A stretch of 33,201 bases of DNA from an uncultured Clostridia bacterium (GTDB lineage: Bacteria > Bacillota > Clostridia > TANB77 > CAG-508), in contig CANQHI010000012.1 in NCBI GenBank assembly GCA_947623725.1, positions 1 through 33,201 of the forward strand. The letters run 5' to 3'. The translations under genes were made by a program, and so were the position numbers. The notes under the pieces are model-generated. The model was not told the DNA's origin and made no database searches. It saw nothing but the letters and a program-made list of their open reading frames with translations. Each line of letters starts with the position of its first letter. Positions within the stretch are counted from its first letter, which is position 1. Below, in pieces: positions 19,870 to 29,761 of this stretch.

Positions 19870-20259
19870 ATGACTAGAGGAGAGGTTTTATTTTCTATGT
19901 CCGATTATGCACAAGATTTTACTCGGACACATCACGATTACTGGCTCGATCAAAAGGTAATTGATGCAATTATAGTTGATTTCATTAACTATTTTGCCAA
20001 AAGTTACTATGGAATAGACTTAGTAATGTATACCAATGATTTGAGAGGTAAAAAAATGTGCAACGCCGAAGCTTATTTGCAAAAAGACGATATTCTTCCC
20101 GCGTTGTACTCCTGCAAAGATGAATATGAAAGATCTGGAATCATTAGAAATGTTAACCAAAATAGTCACATGAATGAATGTGGTGGCCATGCCTCCGCAG
20201 ATAATGGAGAAGCAGTTAGACTTATTAATGATTTTATAAACGGCTATGGAACTGCTTAA
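19870..20259 (+). CDS. Hypothetical protein
   Basis: 129-aa ORF with strong RBS (taaggaggaaatttt) and its own terminator. Confidence 0.7.
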   Translation: MTRGEVLFSMSDYAQDFTRTHHDYWLDQKVIDAIIVDFINYFAKSYYGIDLVMYTNDLRGKKMCNAEAYLQKDDILPALYSCKDEYERSGIIRNVNQNSHMNECGGHASADNGEAVRLINDFINGYGTA

Positions 20260-20265
20260 ATCAGC

Positions 20266-20297
20266 AAAACCTCGCTTATGAATAAAGTGAGGTTTTT
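20266..20297 (+). terminator. Intrinsic terminator
   Basis: aaaacctcgctt...aaagtgaggttttt then gtttttttat. Confidence 0.75.
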
Positions 20298-20310
20298 GTT
20301 TTTTTATATA

Positions 20311-21834
20311 TTAATCCCCTATTTTTACAACTGCCATTCCATCAATAATTTTTATCGAATCTTTACTTGGAAATATTCCCATATCTTTAAATTCTTGACT
20401 GTTATAAATATCATCGTATATTCCAATTGTATAAATTCCTCTTCCAAGAGCTACTTTATCTTGAAGGAAAATTTGCCATGACCATGTACTTACATCAGTT
20501 ACATCAAAATAAGTTAATTTTAGTAACAATGGATTTTGCACACTGAAATTCATTTTTCCCAGAATACATATTGGTGTATCCTCTGTTATTTCTTCATTTT
20601 CTTCTAATCTATATATGATTCTATTTCCATACGCATACATTTGCTTATTATACATATCTGAAGCAACATAGGTTGCATTATCTGTTACAATAAATGTCCA
20701 TATAGAAACTAATACTATAATTAGTGAAACTACATTTAATTTATCAAATTTCACTAATTCAATTTGTTTTAATAATATAATAATTGGAAAATATAATGCT
20801 GTTAGCATTAGTAAATATACTCTTGCATCTTGAACAATTAATTCCGTTATGCATGTAAAAACTGGGAACATTGCCAATAATATCAATACAAATATTATTT
20901 GCCAAGGCTTTCTATATGTTTTGTTTTCTTTTATTATTAAGATAAAGTTTATAAATATAAGTGCTAACATAATCGCATTAAATACATGTCTAAAGACAGT
21001 TTTAGTACTTGCAATAAAATTATTTGTAAAATTAAATTCAAAAAATGTTGCATAAGTATGTTTTATAGATGGCAATAAATTCTTTAATGTTTCTAAACTT
21101 AATATTGCATTTCCACCATTATATTCATTAATATTTAGATGTAAAATTTTTATAATTAATGTCAAAGCAATATAATAAATAATTGTTCCTAATAATATTA
21201 TTCCTACATCTGCAAAAATTTTTCTAATAAATTTTTTGAAAGATATATCATTTTTAGTACATAAATCAATTAAATATAATACAACACTTAAAGTGACTAT
21301 TACACATAAATAAGCTTGATATAACCCGCAAGTCAAAATTATACATATTAAAGATAAAATCACATTTTTTACACTTCTCTTTTTATTTAAAAAATGTACA
21401 GAAAGTACTGAAAATAATAATGCTAATGCATAGCTATCCGCTGTATATGTGTACATTAGAGTAAGAGAAAATGTTGGAGTTACAACTAATAATATTCCTA
21501 TAAGAACTTTTATATATGTTTTCTTTATATTAAGTAAATCTGTTAATATTAATGTTGTAAAAGATATTATCACAATTGAAATAGTTGATGTTAATACAGA
21601 TGACACAACAGTTCCTCTAAGTAAATCAACAAAAGGAATCATAAATCTACCGAGTGATATTTCCCATCCTTTTGCAAAAAAGGCTCCATAATGCCAATAT
21701 CCATCATATGCTACTAATTGATTTGAATATAATGCAAAATGAACTAACATTCCAATTATAAATGTTGTAAAGAATACTATTCTTCTTTCTTTAGAAAAAT
21801 ATTTATGAATTTTTTCTATAAATGCATCTACCAT
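20311..21834 (-). CDS. GtrII-like multipass membrane glucosyltransferase
   Basis: LVAYDGYWHYGAFFAKGWEISLGRFMIPFVDLLRG followed by many TM helices; layout typical of the GtrII family. Confidence 0.7.
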   Translation of the reverse strand: MVDAFIEKIHKYFSKERRIVFFTTFIIGMLVHFALYSNQLVAYDGYWHYGAFFAKGWEISLGRFMIPFVDLLRGTVVSSVLTSTISIVIISFTTLILTDLLNIKKTYIKVLIGILLVVTPTFSLTLMYTYTADSYALALLFSVLSVHFLNKKRSVKNVILSLICIILTCGLYQAYLCVIVTLSVVLYLIDLCTKNDISFKKFIRKIFADVGIILLGTIIYYIALTLIIKILHLNINEYNGGNAILSLETLKNLLPSIKHTYATFFEFNFTNNFIASTKTVFRHVFNAIMLALIFINFILIIKENKTYRKPWQIIFVLILLAMFPVFTCITELIVQDARVYLLMLTALYFPIIILLKQIELVKFDKLNVVSLIIVLVSIWTFIVTDNATYVASDMYNKQMYAYGNRIIYRLEENEEITEDTPICILGKMNFSVQNPLLLKLTYFDVTDVSTWSWQIFLQDKVALGRGIYTIGIYDDIYNSQEFKDMGIFPSKDSIKIIDGMAVVKIGD

Positions 21835-21922
21835 AATATCTACTCCATTTTATTTTTTAAGATTTTATATTAATTTTACAGTGATGTCAAATTTTTCTAA
21901 ATAAAGATTAATAATGTAGTAG

Positions 21923-23431
21923 CTATTCTATATAAAGCACAACTCGAAAACCAACACACCAATTACAAGTAATTAACTCACAACCACCGTCAGCACGAAC
22001 TACCGAATGATCACTTCCCAATTCACTGAAGCTACCACCACGCAGAACAACGAACATTTTCTTTGTGTTTTCATCAGTTGTTACCACATTATGTTCTGTC
22101 GTCCATTCCCACATATTTCCTGCCATATCATATATATTATACTTTTTGAAATCATCACTTGCTCCTGTTGAAAGTTCTATTAATGCAATTCCTTCTCCTT
22201 TTGGAATATCCTCATCTTGGATTCCTCCTATTTCATACTTTTCAGCTATGTTCCATTCCCAATCAGGCTCATTCCATTGATGTCCTGCCCATAAACAATT
22301 TAAACTTTTGTATGCAGTAGTTGTATTATTATAATAATTTCCCCATGTTGTTGAATCGTTATTGCCTTTATTAGCATGAAATATACTTTTACAAATATGA
22401 TTCCATGCTTGTGAATCTACTAAATAACTATTAACACTATTACTTTCATTATACATATTCTCTGCTACACGTTTTGAATTTGGTTGTGTTATGTAATTCC
22501 ATGCTTGTACTCCTTTTTTGCTTACTGGTTTTAAATCTTTTATTATACCTGTATCATCTTTACTTCCTCTTCCAATAGTATTGCTTCCCCATGGAATTTT
22601 AATATTTTCTTTTTTTGTATTTACATATTTCATTTCACTATTTGATTTTGAAACATAAAAATCAGCCTCTTCTGGTATTCCCGCCTCATACCTTGCTATA
22701 TAATAGCCTCCATATTTTTTTATACTTTCTTGACCTTTTGTTATTTGATTTTCATTTTTCCATTTTTCTGTTGGTAATTTGTTATCATTATTATATATAT
22801 TATCTAATATTTCTTTTTCATCCCCTATATAATCATTTTTCCAAGCTTTTCCATCTCCTGTCCCTTCTGTTGTTTTTTCTCCATTTGAATTTCCATTATC
22901 CTTATATTCATTATTACATGACCATTGTTCGTCCATTACGTCATCTTTTGCATCGTTGTATTGATCTTCTGTGCATGGTATCCATACAAATTGATTTCCT
23001 TCTCTGCTATTATCTAAATCATCATTTTCTGTATCTGATATTACAAATCCTGTTGACTTTGAACCACCAGCATAATAAAATCCATTGGGTACTGGTATTA
23101 CATTTCCTTCTCCATCTGCTACTGCATCTACTTTATTTTCGTCCCATTCTTTTCCTTCTGGTATTGAAACTTTTTCTCCTGCTTTTGCTTTTTCCTTTGT
23201 TTGTATAATACCATCTAATTCTTTTTCTATATCATCTAGTGCTTCTTTTTCTTGCTCTTCTGATTCTTTATATTTTTCTGATGCTTCTTTTGCTCTTGCA
23301 AATAATCCATTGTCGCTAAGTGCGGTATTTAATGTTACTCCTGCTAATATTAATAGTATTATTATTGTTATTACTAATGCTACTAATGTTATTCCTTGTT
23401 CCTTATAACTTTTTCCTTTTATTCTTTTCAT
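21923..23431 (-). CDS. DGR-type variable protein 1: prepilin-like N-terminus fused to FGE-sulfatase/C-type-lectin-like domain
   Basis: KEQG|ITLVALVITIIILLILAGVTLNTALSDNGLFARAKEA at the N-terminus; FGE-like region GGYYIARYEAG...SKKGVQAWNYITQPNSKRVAENMY...YNIYDMAGNMWEWTTEHN...LRGGSF...VVRADGG...CVGFRVVLYIE. Full-length paralog of 31244-32728. Confidence 0.9.
   Translation of the reverse strand: MKRIKGKSYKEQGITLVALVITIIILLILAGVTLNTALSDNGLFARAKEASEKYKESEEQEKEALDDIEKELDGIIQTKEKAKAGEKVSIPEGKEWDENKVDAVADGEGNVIPVPNGFYYAGGSKSTGFVISDTENDDLDNSREGNQFVWIPCTEDQYNDAKDDVMDEQWSCNNEYKDNGNSNGEKTTEGTGDGKAWKNDYIGDEKEILDNIYNNDNKLPTEKWKNENQITKGQESIKKYGGYYIARYEAGIPEEADFYVSKSNSEMKYVNTKKENIKIPWGSNTIGRGSKDDTGIIKDLKPVSKKGVQAWNYITQPNSKRVAENMYNESNSVNSYLVDSQAWNHICKSIFHANKGNNDSTTWGNYYNNTTTAYKSLNCLWAGHQWNEPDWEWNIAEKYEIGGIQDEDIPKGEGIALIELSTGASDDFKKYNIYDMAGNMWEWTTEHNVVTTDENTKKMFVVLRGGSFSELGSDHSVVRADGGCELITCNWCVGFRVVLYIE
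21936..22054 (-). repeat. Variable repeat VR1 (diverged) at the 3' end of variable protein 1
   Basis: Aligns without gaps to the TR (29615-29733) but with about 19 mismatches at TR T(+)/A(coding) positions and about 16 at other positions. Confidence 0.75.
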
Positions 23432-23493
23432 TTCGTAATCTCCTCTCTTGTTTCTTATTATCTTCTCTTTTCTAATATTTATTATCTATATTA

Positions 23494-23522
23494 ATTTTAT
23501 TATTTGTAAAGTATTAAGTCAA
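23494..23522 (-). promoter_or_regulatory. Promoter of variable protein 1
   Basis: Minus strand TTGACT (23522-23517), N17, TAAAAT (23499-23494); same arrangement upstream of variable protein 2. Confidence 0.65.
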
Positions 23523-23555
23523 TATATTATATTGTTTTATTTCTATATATTTTTA

Positions 23556-23753
23556 TTAAGTAAGAAGATTAATAAAAAAGTATAAAATTTTGTAATTTAT
23601 TTATTCCAATGATTATGCAAAATTTTATACTTTATTTTTTTACATTTTTGTAATAATTTTTATTATTAATTTATTCTTTCACAAGACTTTATTTATGATA
23701 TATTTAAAATATATTTAATCTGTATTTACTTTTTTATTAATCTTCTTACTTAA
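23556..23753. repeat. Upstream inverted-repeat element, copy 1
   Basis: 27-bp perfect inverted repeat ttaagtaagaagattaataaaaaagta (23556-23582) / tacttttttattaatcttcttacttaa (23727-23753) enclosing 144 bp. Nested 14-bp perfect stem agtataaaattttg (23579-23592)/caaaattttatact (23618-23631). Homologous to 32902-33090. Confidence 0.85.
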
Positions 23754-24079
23754 ACAAAAAATAAACTTTATTATAAAAATTCTTTAATTCATTTAGATCA
23801 TAAATTTCTTTTCTAGCTTATATCCAAGTACTGAAATTTTACAAAATTGTTCAAATGAAAAAGTAAATGCAATTTGTAAGAGAAGTTGCAAGTTTTACAA
23901 AATTCAAAGAAAACTTATATTTTATTGTTGAATATAATTTTTTTATATGATATAATTACGGAAGTATTAATTTTAATAATTTTGATTATAATAATATCAA
24001 AGTATTAAAATTTAATATTACAATTATAAATAATATTATAAAAAATTAATTTTCACTTTTTATAAGAAGGGATTTAGAT

Positions 24080-25498
24080 ATGAAAAAATATGTTAAATTA
24101 ATAGCTATTTTACTAATTATGCTTTTATCATCAACAGTTTGTTTCGCTGCAACACCAGTCGCTAAAGGTGATGCAACAATGACTTTAGTTGAAGATAATT
24201 TAAACAGTATGACTTTTGGAAAATACGGAGAATTTACCAAAAAATTAGAAAAGATTGATACAGAGCAAAAAACAATAGACATTAGATTGACAGCTAAAAA
24301 TAACCAAGAAATTATAGAAGATAAAGCTGCTGATATTGTACTTTTAATTGATACATCAGCAAGTATGTCTAAAAATAGTGTCACAGTAGATGGTGTAGAT
24401 ACAACAAGAAAAGATCTAGTTATTGATTCTGCTAAGCAATTAGTTGAAAAAATATTAACTAACAAAAAAGATACTCAAATCGGAATCGTCGGATTCTCTA
24501 CAAGCACTGAACCTACAGAAGAAGGTACTGAAAAAGATGCTACTATCATCACTGAAAAATTAACTGATGATTTAGATACTCTTACAAGTGCAATTGATAC
24601 TTTAGCTACTACGGAAACAGGAGATAGAACTGATATTGAAATAGGTTTAGATACAGCTGAAACATTACTTAATACTAGTACTAATTCATCTGCTAACAAA
24701 TACATTATTGTTTTAACAGATGGTGTTCCAAATACTGCAGAGGGCGTACAAGTTGATTTATACACAGAAGCTTCTGCTGATCCTACCAAGGAAAAATTAT
24801 CAGAATTAAAAACTAAAGGAATTAATTTAATTTCTATGTTAATTTCTATTTCTGATGATGAAATAAATATATCTGGTAGACCAGAAGATGCAACATTTAA
24901 AACTTATAAAGATGTAGCAACCTATGTTTTTGGAACTTCATTAGCTCCAACTGCTGGAGTAGTATATTATATTACTGATAAAGAAATTGTAGACACTGTT
25001 ACAGAGGATATTTACGAAGATTTAATCCCAGTTAATGAATATGTTTTAACTGATATAGTAATTAAAGATTACTTCCCTAAAAATATAATTGATAATTTTG
25101 ATTTCGCTTTATTAACAAAACCAGAAATCGGCGAAGTAACAGCAACTGTTGATCCTTCAGATAATTCAATTACATGGACAATATCAGAATTAAAACCTGG
25201 AGAAACTGCAACATTTACCTACAGATTATCTTTAAAAAATGAATTTTCTAGCGAAATAGTTGGTGTAAACTTACCTACAAACGAAGATGTCACAATCGAT
25301 TATAAAGAAAATGGAACTCAAGGAGAGCAAAAGCATAATGATAAAGCTCCAATTGTTGCTTTAGATGTTCCTGCACCAAAAGAAGTTCCTTTACCACAAA
25401 CAGGTTCAAACACATTTATGATAATAGGCTTAGTTGCAATTGCTGGAGTTATCGCAGTATTTAGTTTTATAAATTTAAAAAATAATAATATAAAATAA
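24080..25498 (+). CDS. vWA-domain surface protein with LPXTG-type sorting signal
   Basis: N-terminal signal peptide; MIDAS motif IVLLIDTSASMS; C-terminal PLPQTGSNTFMIIGLVAIAGVIAVFSFINLKNNNIK. Confidence 0.9.
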   Translation: MKKYVKLIAILLIMLLSSTVCFAATPVAKGDATMTLVEDNLNSMTFGKYGEFTKKLEKIDTEQKTIDIRLTAKNNQEIIEDKAADIVLLIDTSASMSKNSVTVDGVDTTRKDLVIDSAKQLVEKILTNKKDTQIGIVGFSTSTEPTEEGTEKDATIITEKLTDDLDTLTSAIDTLATTETGDRTDIEIGLDTAETLLNTSTNSSANKYIIVLTDGVPNTAEGVQVDLYTEASADPTKEKLSELKTKGINLISMLISISDDEINISGRPEDATFKTYKDVATYVFGTSLAPTAGVVYYITDKEIVDTVTEDIYEDLIPVNEYVLTDIVIKDYFPKNIIDNFDFALLTKPEIGEVTATVDPSDNSITWTISELKPGETATFTYRLSLKNEFSSEIVGVNLPTNEDVTIDYKENGTQGEQKHNDKAPIVALDVPAPKEVPLPQTGSNTFMIIGLVAIAGVIAVFSFINLKNNNIK

Positions 25499-25514
25499 AC
25501 TTATAAATTTCACT

Positions 25515-25558
25515 AAAAAATAATGAATTTAAGTATATGCTTAAATTCATTATTTTTT
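25515..25558. terminator. Bidirectional terminator
   Basis: Perfect 19-bp stem AAAAAATAATGAATTTAAG-TATATG-CTTAAATTCATTATTTTTT between convergent genes. Confidence 0.85.
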
Positions 25559-25561
25559 TAT

Positions 25562-28500
25562 TTATTCCCCTTCTTCAACTAATTGCATATTTTCACTTTG
25601 TACTATTTCCTCGAATTCTTTTAAAACATTATCATTTGCATATATAGCTCCAGATGGCTTTTTTTCACCATTCTGAGTTACATACAAAGCTAGGTTGTTT
25701 TTCTCACCAGTAAAAAATCTTATTGCACCCTTTAACCTCTCTTTTTGATTATCTGTTAAATTAGTTATATTAATTTCTAAGTGCTTCTTTCCTTTATGTT
25801 TTAACTCTGTTATAGAATTTGCTATGATAGTTATATCTGTATCATCTTTTATGCTAATTCTACCATTTATCATTACTAGATTTTCTTCCATAAGCAAATT
25901 ACTACATTGATTATAACAACTTTCAAATACAATAATTTCACAGCTACCATATAAATCTTCAACAGTTACAAATGCCATTACTTTATTATTTTTAGTATAT
26001 TTCTTTTTAATTTTAGTTATTACACCTGCAAATTTAACAGCTTTTCCATCTTCTAATTGACATGCTTCATTTGCTTCAAGTTGCTCTCTTGCCTCTTCTA
26101 TCTGTATTGTATTAATATCTGTTTCCTTTTCTATTTGCTCTCTATATTTTTCTAAAGGGTGGCCAGAAATATAAATTCCAAGCATTTCTTTTTCCATTGA
26201 TAGCAGTTCTTTTTCTGGATATTCTTTTACCTCTGTAAAACTATATTTCATTTTTTGTATATCTTCTTCTGTATTTGCTATATCAAACATTGTCATCTGG
26301 TCTGAATAATCTTTTTTATTTGCATCTGCAATGGTATCAATTATTTGTTCAAATGATGCAATTAATGTACTTCTTGTTTTTCCTAGATTGTCAAATGCAC
26401 CTGATTTTATTAAACTTTCAATGCACTTTTTATTAACTGATTCCCCATATATTCTTTCTGCAAAATCTGTAAAGTCTTTGTATTCTCCATTTTCTTCTCT
26501 TTCTTTTACTATACTATCTACTGCTGAAACTCCAACATTTTTTATGCTTCCAAGTCCAAATCTAATTTCATTTCCTTTAGCTGTAAATGTTGTAAAACTC
26601 TTATTTATATCTGGTTTTAAAATTGTAAGATTTAATCTTTTGCACTCATTAATATATATTGGAACTTTTGATAAATTTCCTAAAAAACTATTAAGCATTG
26701 CAGCCATGAATTCTGCTGGATAATAGGCTTTTAAGTAAGCAGTCTGATAGGCTACAACTGCATAACAAGCAGCATGAGATTTATTAAACGCATATTTTGC
26801 AAATTCTGCCATCTCATCAAAAATCTTATTTGCAGATTCTTCATCAATTCCATTTCTAACACAACCTTGTATTTCTACTTTCCCATTTTCGTCTAATTTA
26901 CCATGAACAAAGTTTTCTCTTTCTTTAGCCATAACATCTAGTTTTTTCTTTCCCATTGCACGTCTAACTAAATCTGCTCTACCTAAAGAATATCCTGCTA
27001 AGTCTCTTACTATTTGCATAACTTGTTCTTGGTAAACCATACAGCCATAGGTGACTTTAAGTATTGGCTCTAATGCTGGGTGAGTATAAACTGCATTTGC
27101 TGGATCCTTTTTGTTTGCAATATATCTTGGAATTTGATCCATTGGTCCTGGTCTATATAATGAAACTCCTGCTATAATATCCTCTAAGCAATCTGGTTTT
27201 AATTCTTTCATGAAGTTCGTCATACCTTGACTTTCAAATTGGAATATACCAATAGAATTTCCATCTTGCCATAATTTATATACTTTAGGATCATTCATTT
27301 CTTTATCAAAAACTACATCTACGCCTTGATTATCCTTAATCAATTTTTTTGCATCTCTTATAACTGTCAACGTTCTTAACCCTAAGAAGTCCATTTTTAA
27401 AAGTCCTAATTCTTCTAAGGTTGTCATTATGTATTGAGTTGAAATAACTCCATCTCTTGCATACAATGGAACATAATTTACAACTGGCTCTCTTGCTATA
27501 ATGATTCCACAAGCATGAGTTGAAGCCTGTCTTGGCATTCCCTCAAGTGCCATTGCAATATTTATTAATTTATTTACATCTGGATTATTCTCATATAAAT
27601 CTTTAAATTCTTTATTTATTTCTAAAGCTTTTGATATAGTCATGTGTACTTCATTTGGTATCATTTTAGCTAAATTATTTGCTTCTGCATATGGAAAATC
27701 AAGTACTCTTGCAACATCTCTAATTACCATTTTTGCGGCCATTGTACCAAATGTAATTATCTGTGATACATGGTCTTGTCCATATTTATCTGCTACATAA
27801 TTAATAACATCTTCTCTTTTTTCATAATCAAAATCTATATCAAAATCGGGCATACTTATTCTTTCTGGATTTAAAAATCTTTCAAAAATAAGTCCATATT
27901 TTATTGGATCAATATCTGTTATTCCCATTGCATAAGCTACTATTGAACCAGCTCCAGAGCCCCTTCCCGGACCTACTGGTATATTATGTGATTTTGCAAA
28001 ATTAACATAGTCCCATACAATTAAGAAATAATCTACATACCCCATTTTATTGATAACTTCAAGCTCATAATTTTCTCTATCAATAATCTCTTTAGTTACA
28101 TTTTCTCCATATCTCTTTTTTATTCCTTCATCGGTTAAACTTTTTATATAATCGAAATGAGTCTCATATTCTTCTGGCACATCATATTTTGGAAGAATTG
28201 TATGTCCAAATTCAAATTCAACATTGCATTTCTCAGCAACTTTAACTGTATTTTCTATTGCCTCTGGAACAGCCTTAAAATAATCCATCATTTCTTCCGG
28301 AGATTTTATATAAAGCTCATCTGTATCAAATCTCATTCTGTCTTCATCTGACATTCTCTTTCCTGTTTGAATACATAATAAAACTTCATGATTGTATGCA
28401 TCTTCTCTTTTTAAATAATGTGAATCATTTGTAGCTAAAAGTGGAATATCAAGTTCCTTTGCCATTTGAATTAATTTCTGGTTTACTAATGCTTGTTCTT

Positions 28501-29086
28501 TTATTCCATTATTTTGTATTTCTAAATAATAATCTTCGCCAAATAAATTTTTGTACCACATTGCTGAATTTTTAGCACCTTCAATGTCGCCTTTAGTGAT
28601 AAGAGAAGGTATCTCCCCTGCTAAGCATGCAGATGAACAAACTAGCCCTTCATGATATTTTTCTAAAACTTCTTTGTCTATTCTTGGTTTATAATAAAAT
28701 CCATCAGTAAAGCCTAATGATACTAATTTTGTAAGATTTTTATATCCTTCATTATCTTTAGCTAATAATATTAAGTGATTGTATCTTCCATCTATCATTG
28801 GATCCTTGTCTGTCAATTTCCTTGGTGCAACATACACTTCGCAACCTATTATTGGTTTAATTCCATTTGCTTTGCATGCTTTATAAAAGTCAATTACACC
28901 AAACATAACGCCATGATCTGTTATAGCCATTGCGTCCATTCCTAGCTCTTTTGCTCTTACTGGTAAATCTTTTATTTTATTAGCTCCATCAAGTAAACTA
29001 AATTCACTATGCACATGTAAATGAACAAACTTTCCTTGTAACATTAATAATCTCCTACTTTTTAGTTTTATATCTTTTTGTTTCAT
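25562..29086 (-). CDS. dnaE: DNA polymerase III alpha subunit
   Basis: PHP domain FVHLHVHSEFSLLDGANKI; GPGRGSGAGSIVAYAMGITDIDP; PDFDIDFDYEKREDVINYV; MPRQASTHACGIIIA. Confidence 0.98.
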   Translation of the reverse strand: MKQKDIKLKSRRLLMLQGKFVHLHVHSEFSLLDGANKIKDLPVRAKELGMDAMAITDHGVMFGVIDFYKACKANGIKPIIGCEVYVAPRKLTDKDPMIDGRYNHLILLAKDNEGYKNLTKLVSLGFTDGFYYKPRIDKEVLEKYHEGLVCSSACLAGEIPSLITKGDIEGAKNSAMWYKNLFGEDYYLEIQNNGIKEQALVNQKLIQMAKELDIPLLATNDSHYLKREDAYNHEVLLCIQTGKRMSDEDRMRFDTDELYIKSPEEMMDYFKAVPEAIENTVKVAEKCNVEFEFGHTILPKYDVPEEYETHFDYIKSLTDEGIKKRYGENVTKEIIDRENYELEVINKMGYVDYFLIVWDYVNFAKSHNIPVGPGRGSGAGSIVAYAMGITDIDPIKYGLIFERFLNPERISMPDFDIDFDYEKREDVINYVADKYGQDHVSQIITFGTMAAKMVIRDVARVLDFPYAEANNLAKMIPNEVHMTISKALEINKEFKDLYENNPDVNKLINIAMALEGMPRQASTHACGIIIAREPVVNYVPLYARDGVISTQYIMTTLEELGLLKMDFLGLRTLTVIRDAKKLIKDNQGVDVVFDKEMNDPKVYKLWQDGNSIGIFQFESQGMTNFMKELKPDCLEDIIAGVSLYRPGPMDQIPRYIANKKDPANAVYTHPALEPILKVTYGCMVYQEQVMQIVRDLAGYSLGRADLVRRAMGKKKLDVMAKERENFVHGKLDENGKVEIQGCVRNGIDEESANKIFDEMAEFAKYAFNKSHAACYAVVAYQTAYLKAYYPAEFMAAMLNSFLGNLSKVPIYINECKRLNLTILKPDINKSFTTFTAKGNEIRFGLGSIKNVGVSAVDSIVKEREENGEYKDFTDFAERIYGESVNKKCIESLIKSGAFDNLGKTRSTLIASFEQIIDTIADANKKDYSDQMTMFDIANTEEDIQKMKYSFTEVKEYPEKELLSMEKEMLGIYISGHPLEKYREQIEKETDINTIQIEEAREQLEANEACQLEDGKAVKFAGVITKIKKKYTKNNKVMAFVTVEDLYGSCEIIVFESCYNQCSNLLMEENLVMINGRISIKDDTDITIIANSITELKHKGKKHLEINITNLTDNQKERLKGAIRFFTGEKNNLALYVTQNGEKKPSGAIYANDNVLKEFEEIVQSENMQLVEEGE

Positions 29087-29103
29087 TCACATTCTATCAT
29101 ATA

Positions 29104-29391
29104 TCAAGCTAAATTTCCATTGTTTTTTATATTAAATAAATATATAATTTCTATTTCCATATTCTTTCCTATTTTTCCCTCAACAGATATAATATCATTA
29201 TTTTTGCAGTATCTATAAACTTTATCTGCCACATTATTATATGCACTAATTTCAATAATTTCTCCGCTTCTATAAATACTTTCCAAAGTTTTAATCGTAA
29301 TAGTTATCTTAGAATCATACTTTTTACTATTATAAAAAAATTTATAATCTGATATTTCTATTATTTTTCCAGTCAGATAAACTTTATTCAT
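29104..29391 (-). CDS. Small OB-fold (SSB-like) protein
   Basis: MNKVYLTGKIIEISDYKFFYNSKKYDSKITITI...IIEISAYNNVADKVYRYCKNNDIISVEGKIGKN resembles an SSB-type OB fold; upstream of dnaE on the same strand. Confidence 0.55.
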   Translation of the reverse strand: MNKVYLTGKIIEISDYKFFYNSKKYDSKITITIKTLESIYRSGEIIEISAYNNVADKVYRYCKNNDIISVEGKIGKNMEIEIIYLFNIKNNGNLA

Positions 29392-29430
29392 CTTTTATAT
29401 TACTCCTAAAATCAATTATTTTAAAATTAA

Positions 29431-29470
29431 AAAAGGCTATCCTGTAATATAATTTTAAAGATAGCCTTTT
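29431..29470 (-). terminator. Terminator downstream of the DGR template region
   Basis: aaaaggctatc (29431-29441)/gatagcctttt (29460-29470) perfect 11-bp stem; minus strand continues ttttttaatttt. Confidence 0.75.
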
Positions 29471-29614
29471 CATAAATTAACGTATATTCGAATCTCTTCT
29501 ACTAATACTTCATTTAAAGATTCATATTTACCATCTAGGAAGGAACAAACCCCTTTAATATCTAATACTACACTGAATATTTCCCTTAAGAAATATTATC
29601 TCGTAAAATATTAG

Positions 29615-29728
29615 AGCACAACACGAAAGCCGACGTTGATATTGTAATTAGTTAATTCATTGTTACCGTTTGCACGAACAACTGGGTTATCTGTTCCATT
29701 ATTATTGAAGCTACCACCACGCGGAACA
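29615..29728 (-). repeat. DGR template repeat (TR)
   Basis: Ungapped match to 31257-31370 with 14 mismatches, all at T on + (A in coding orientation) of the TR. Conceptual translation VPRGGSFNNNGTDNPVVRANGNNELTNYNINVGFRVVL contains 10 AAY (Asn) codons. Noncoding, just downstream of the RT gene. Confidence 0.96.
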
Positions 29729-29761
29729 ACGAAGTAGGCTTAATTTAGATTTGTCCCTATA

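Noticed and set aside
22615-23208. 197-aa + strand ORF antisense to variable protein 1
   Set aside because: Leu/His/Tyr-rich shadow translation of a well-supported minus-strand gene; the same artefact appears antisense to variable protein 2 (32008-32604).
23556-23753. Phase-variable invertible promoter (inverton) reading of the IR element
   Set aside because: The best promoter (TTGACT-N17-TAAAAT) lies outside the inverted repeat, both copies are in the same orientation, and no invertase is in the window. Inversion remains only a hypothesis.
24046-24789. Minus-strand ORFs (24046-24465, 24475-24789) opposite the vWA gene
   Set aside because: Shadow ORFs; the + strand frame has a signal peptide, MIDAS motif and LPQTG signal.
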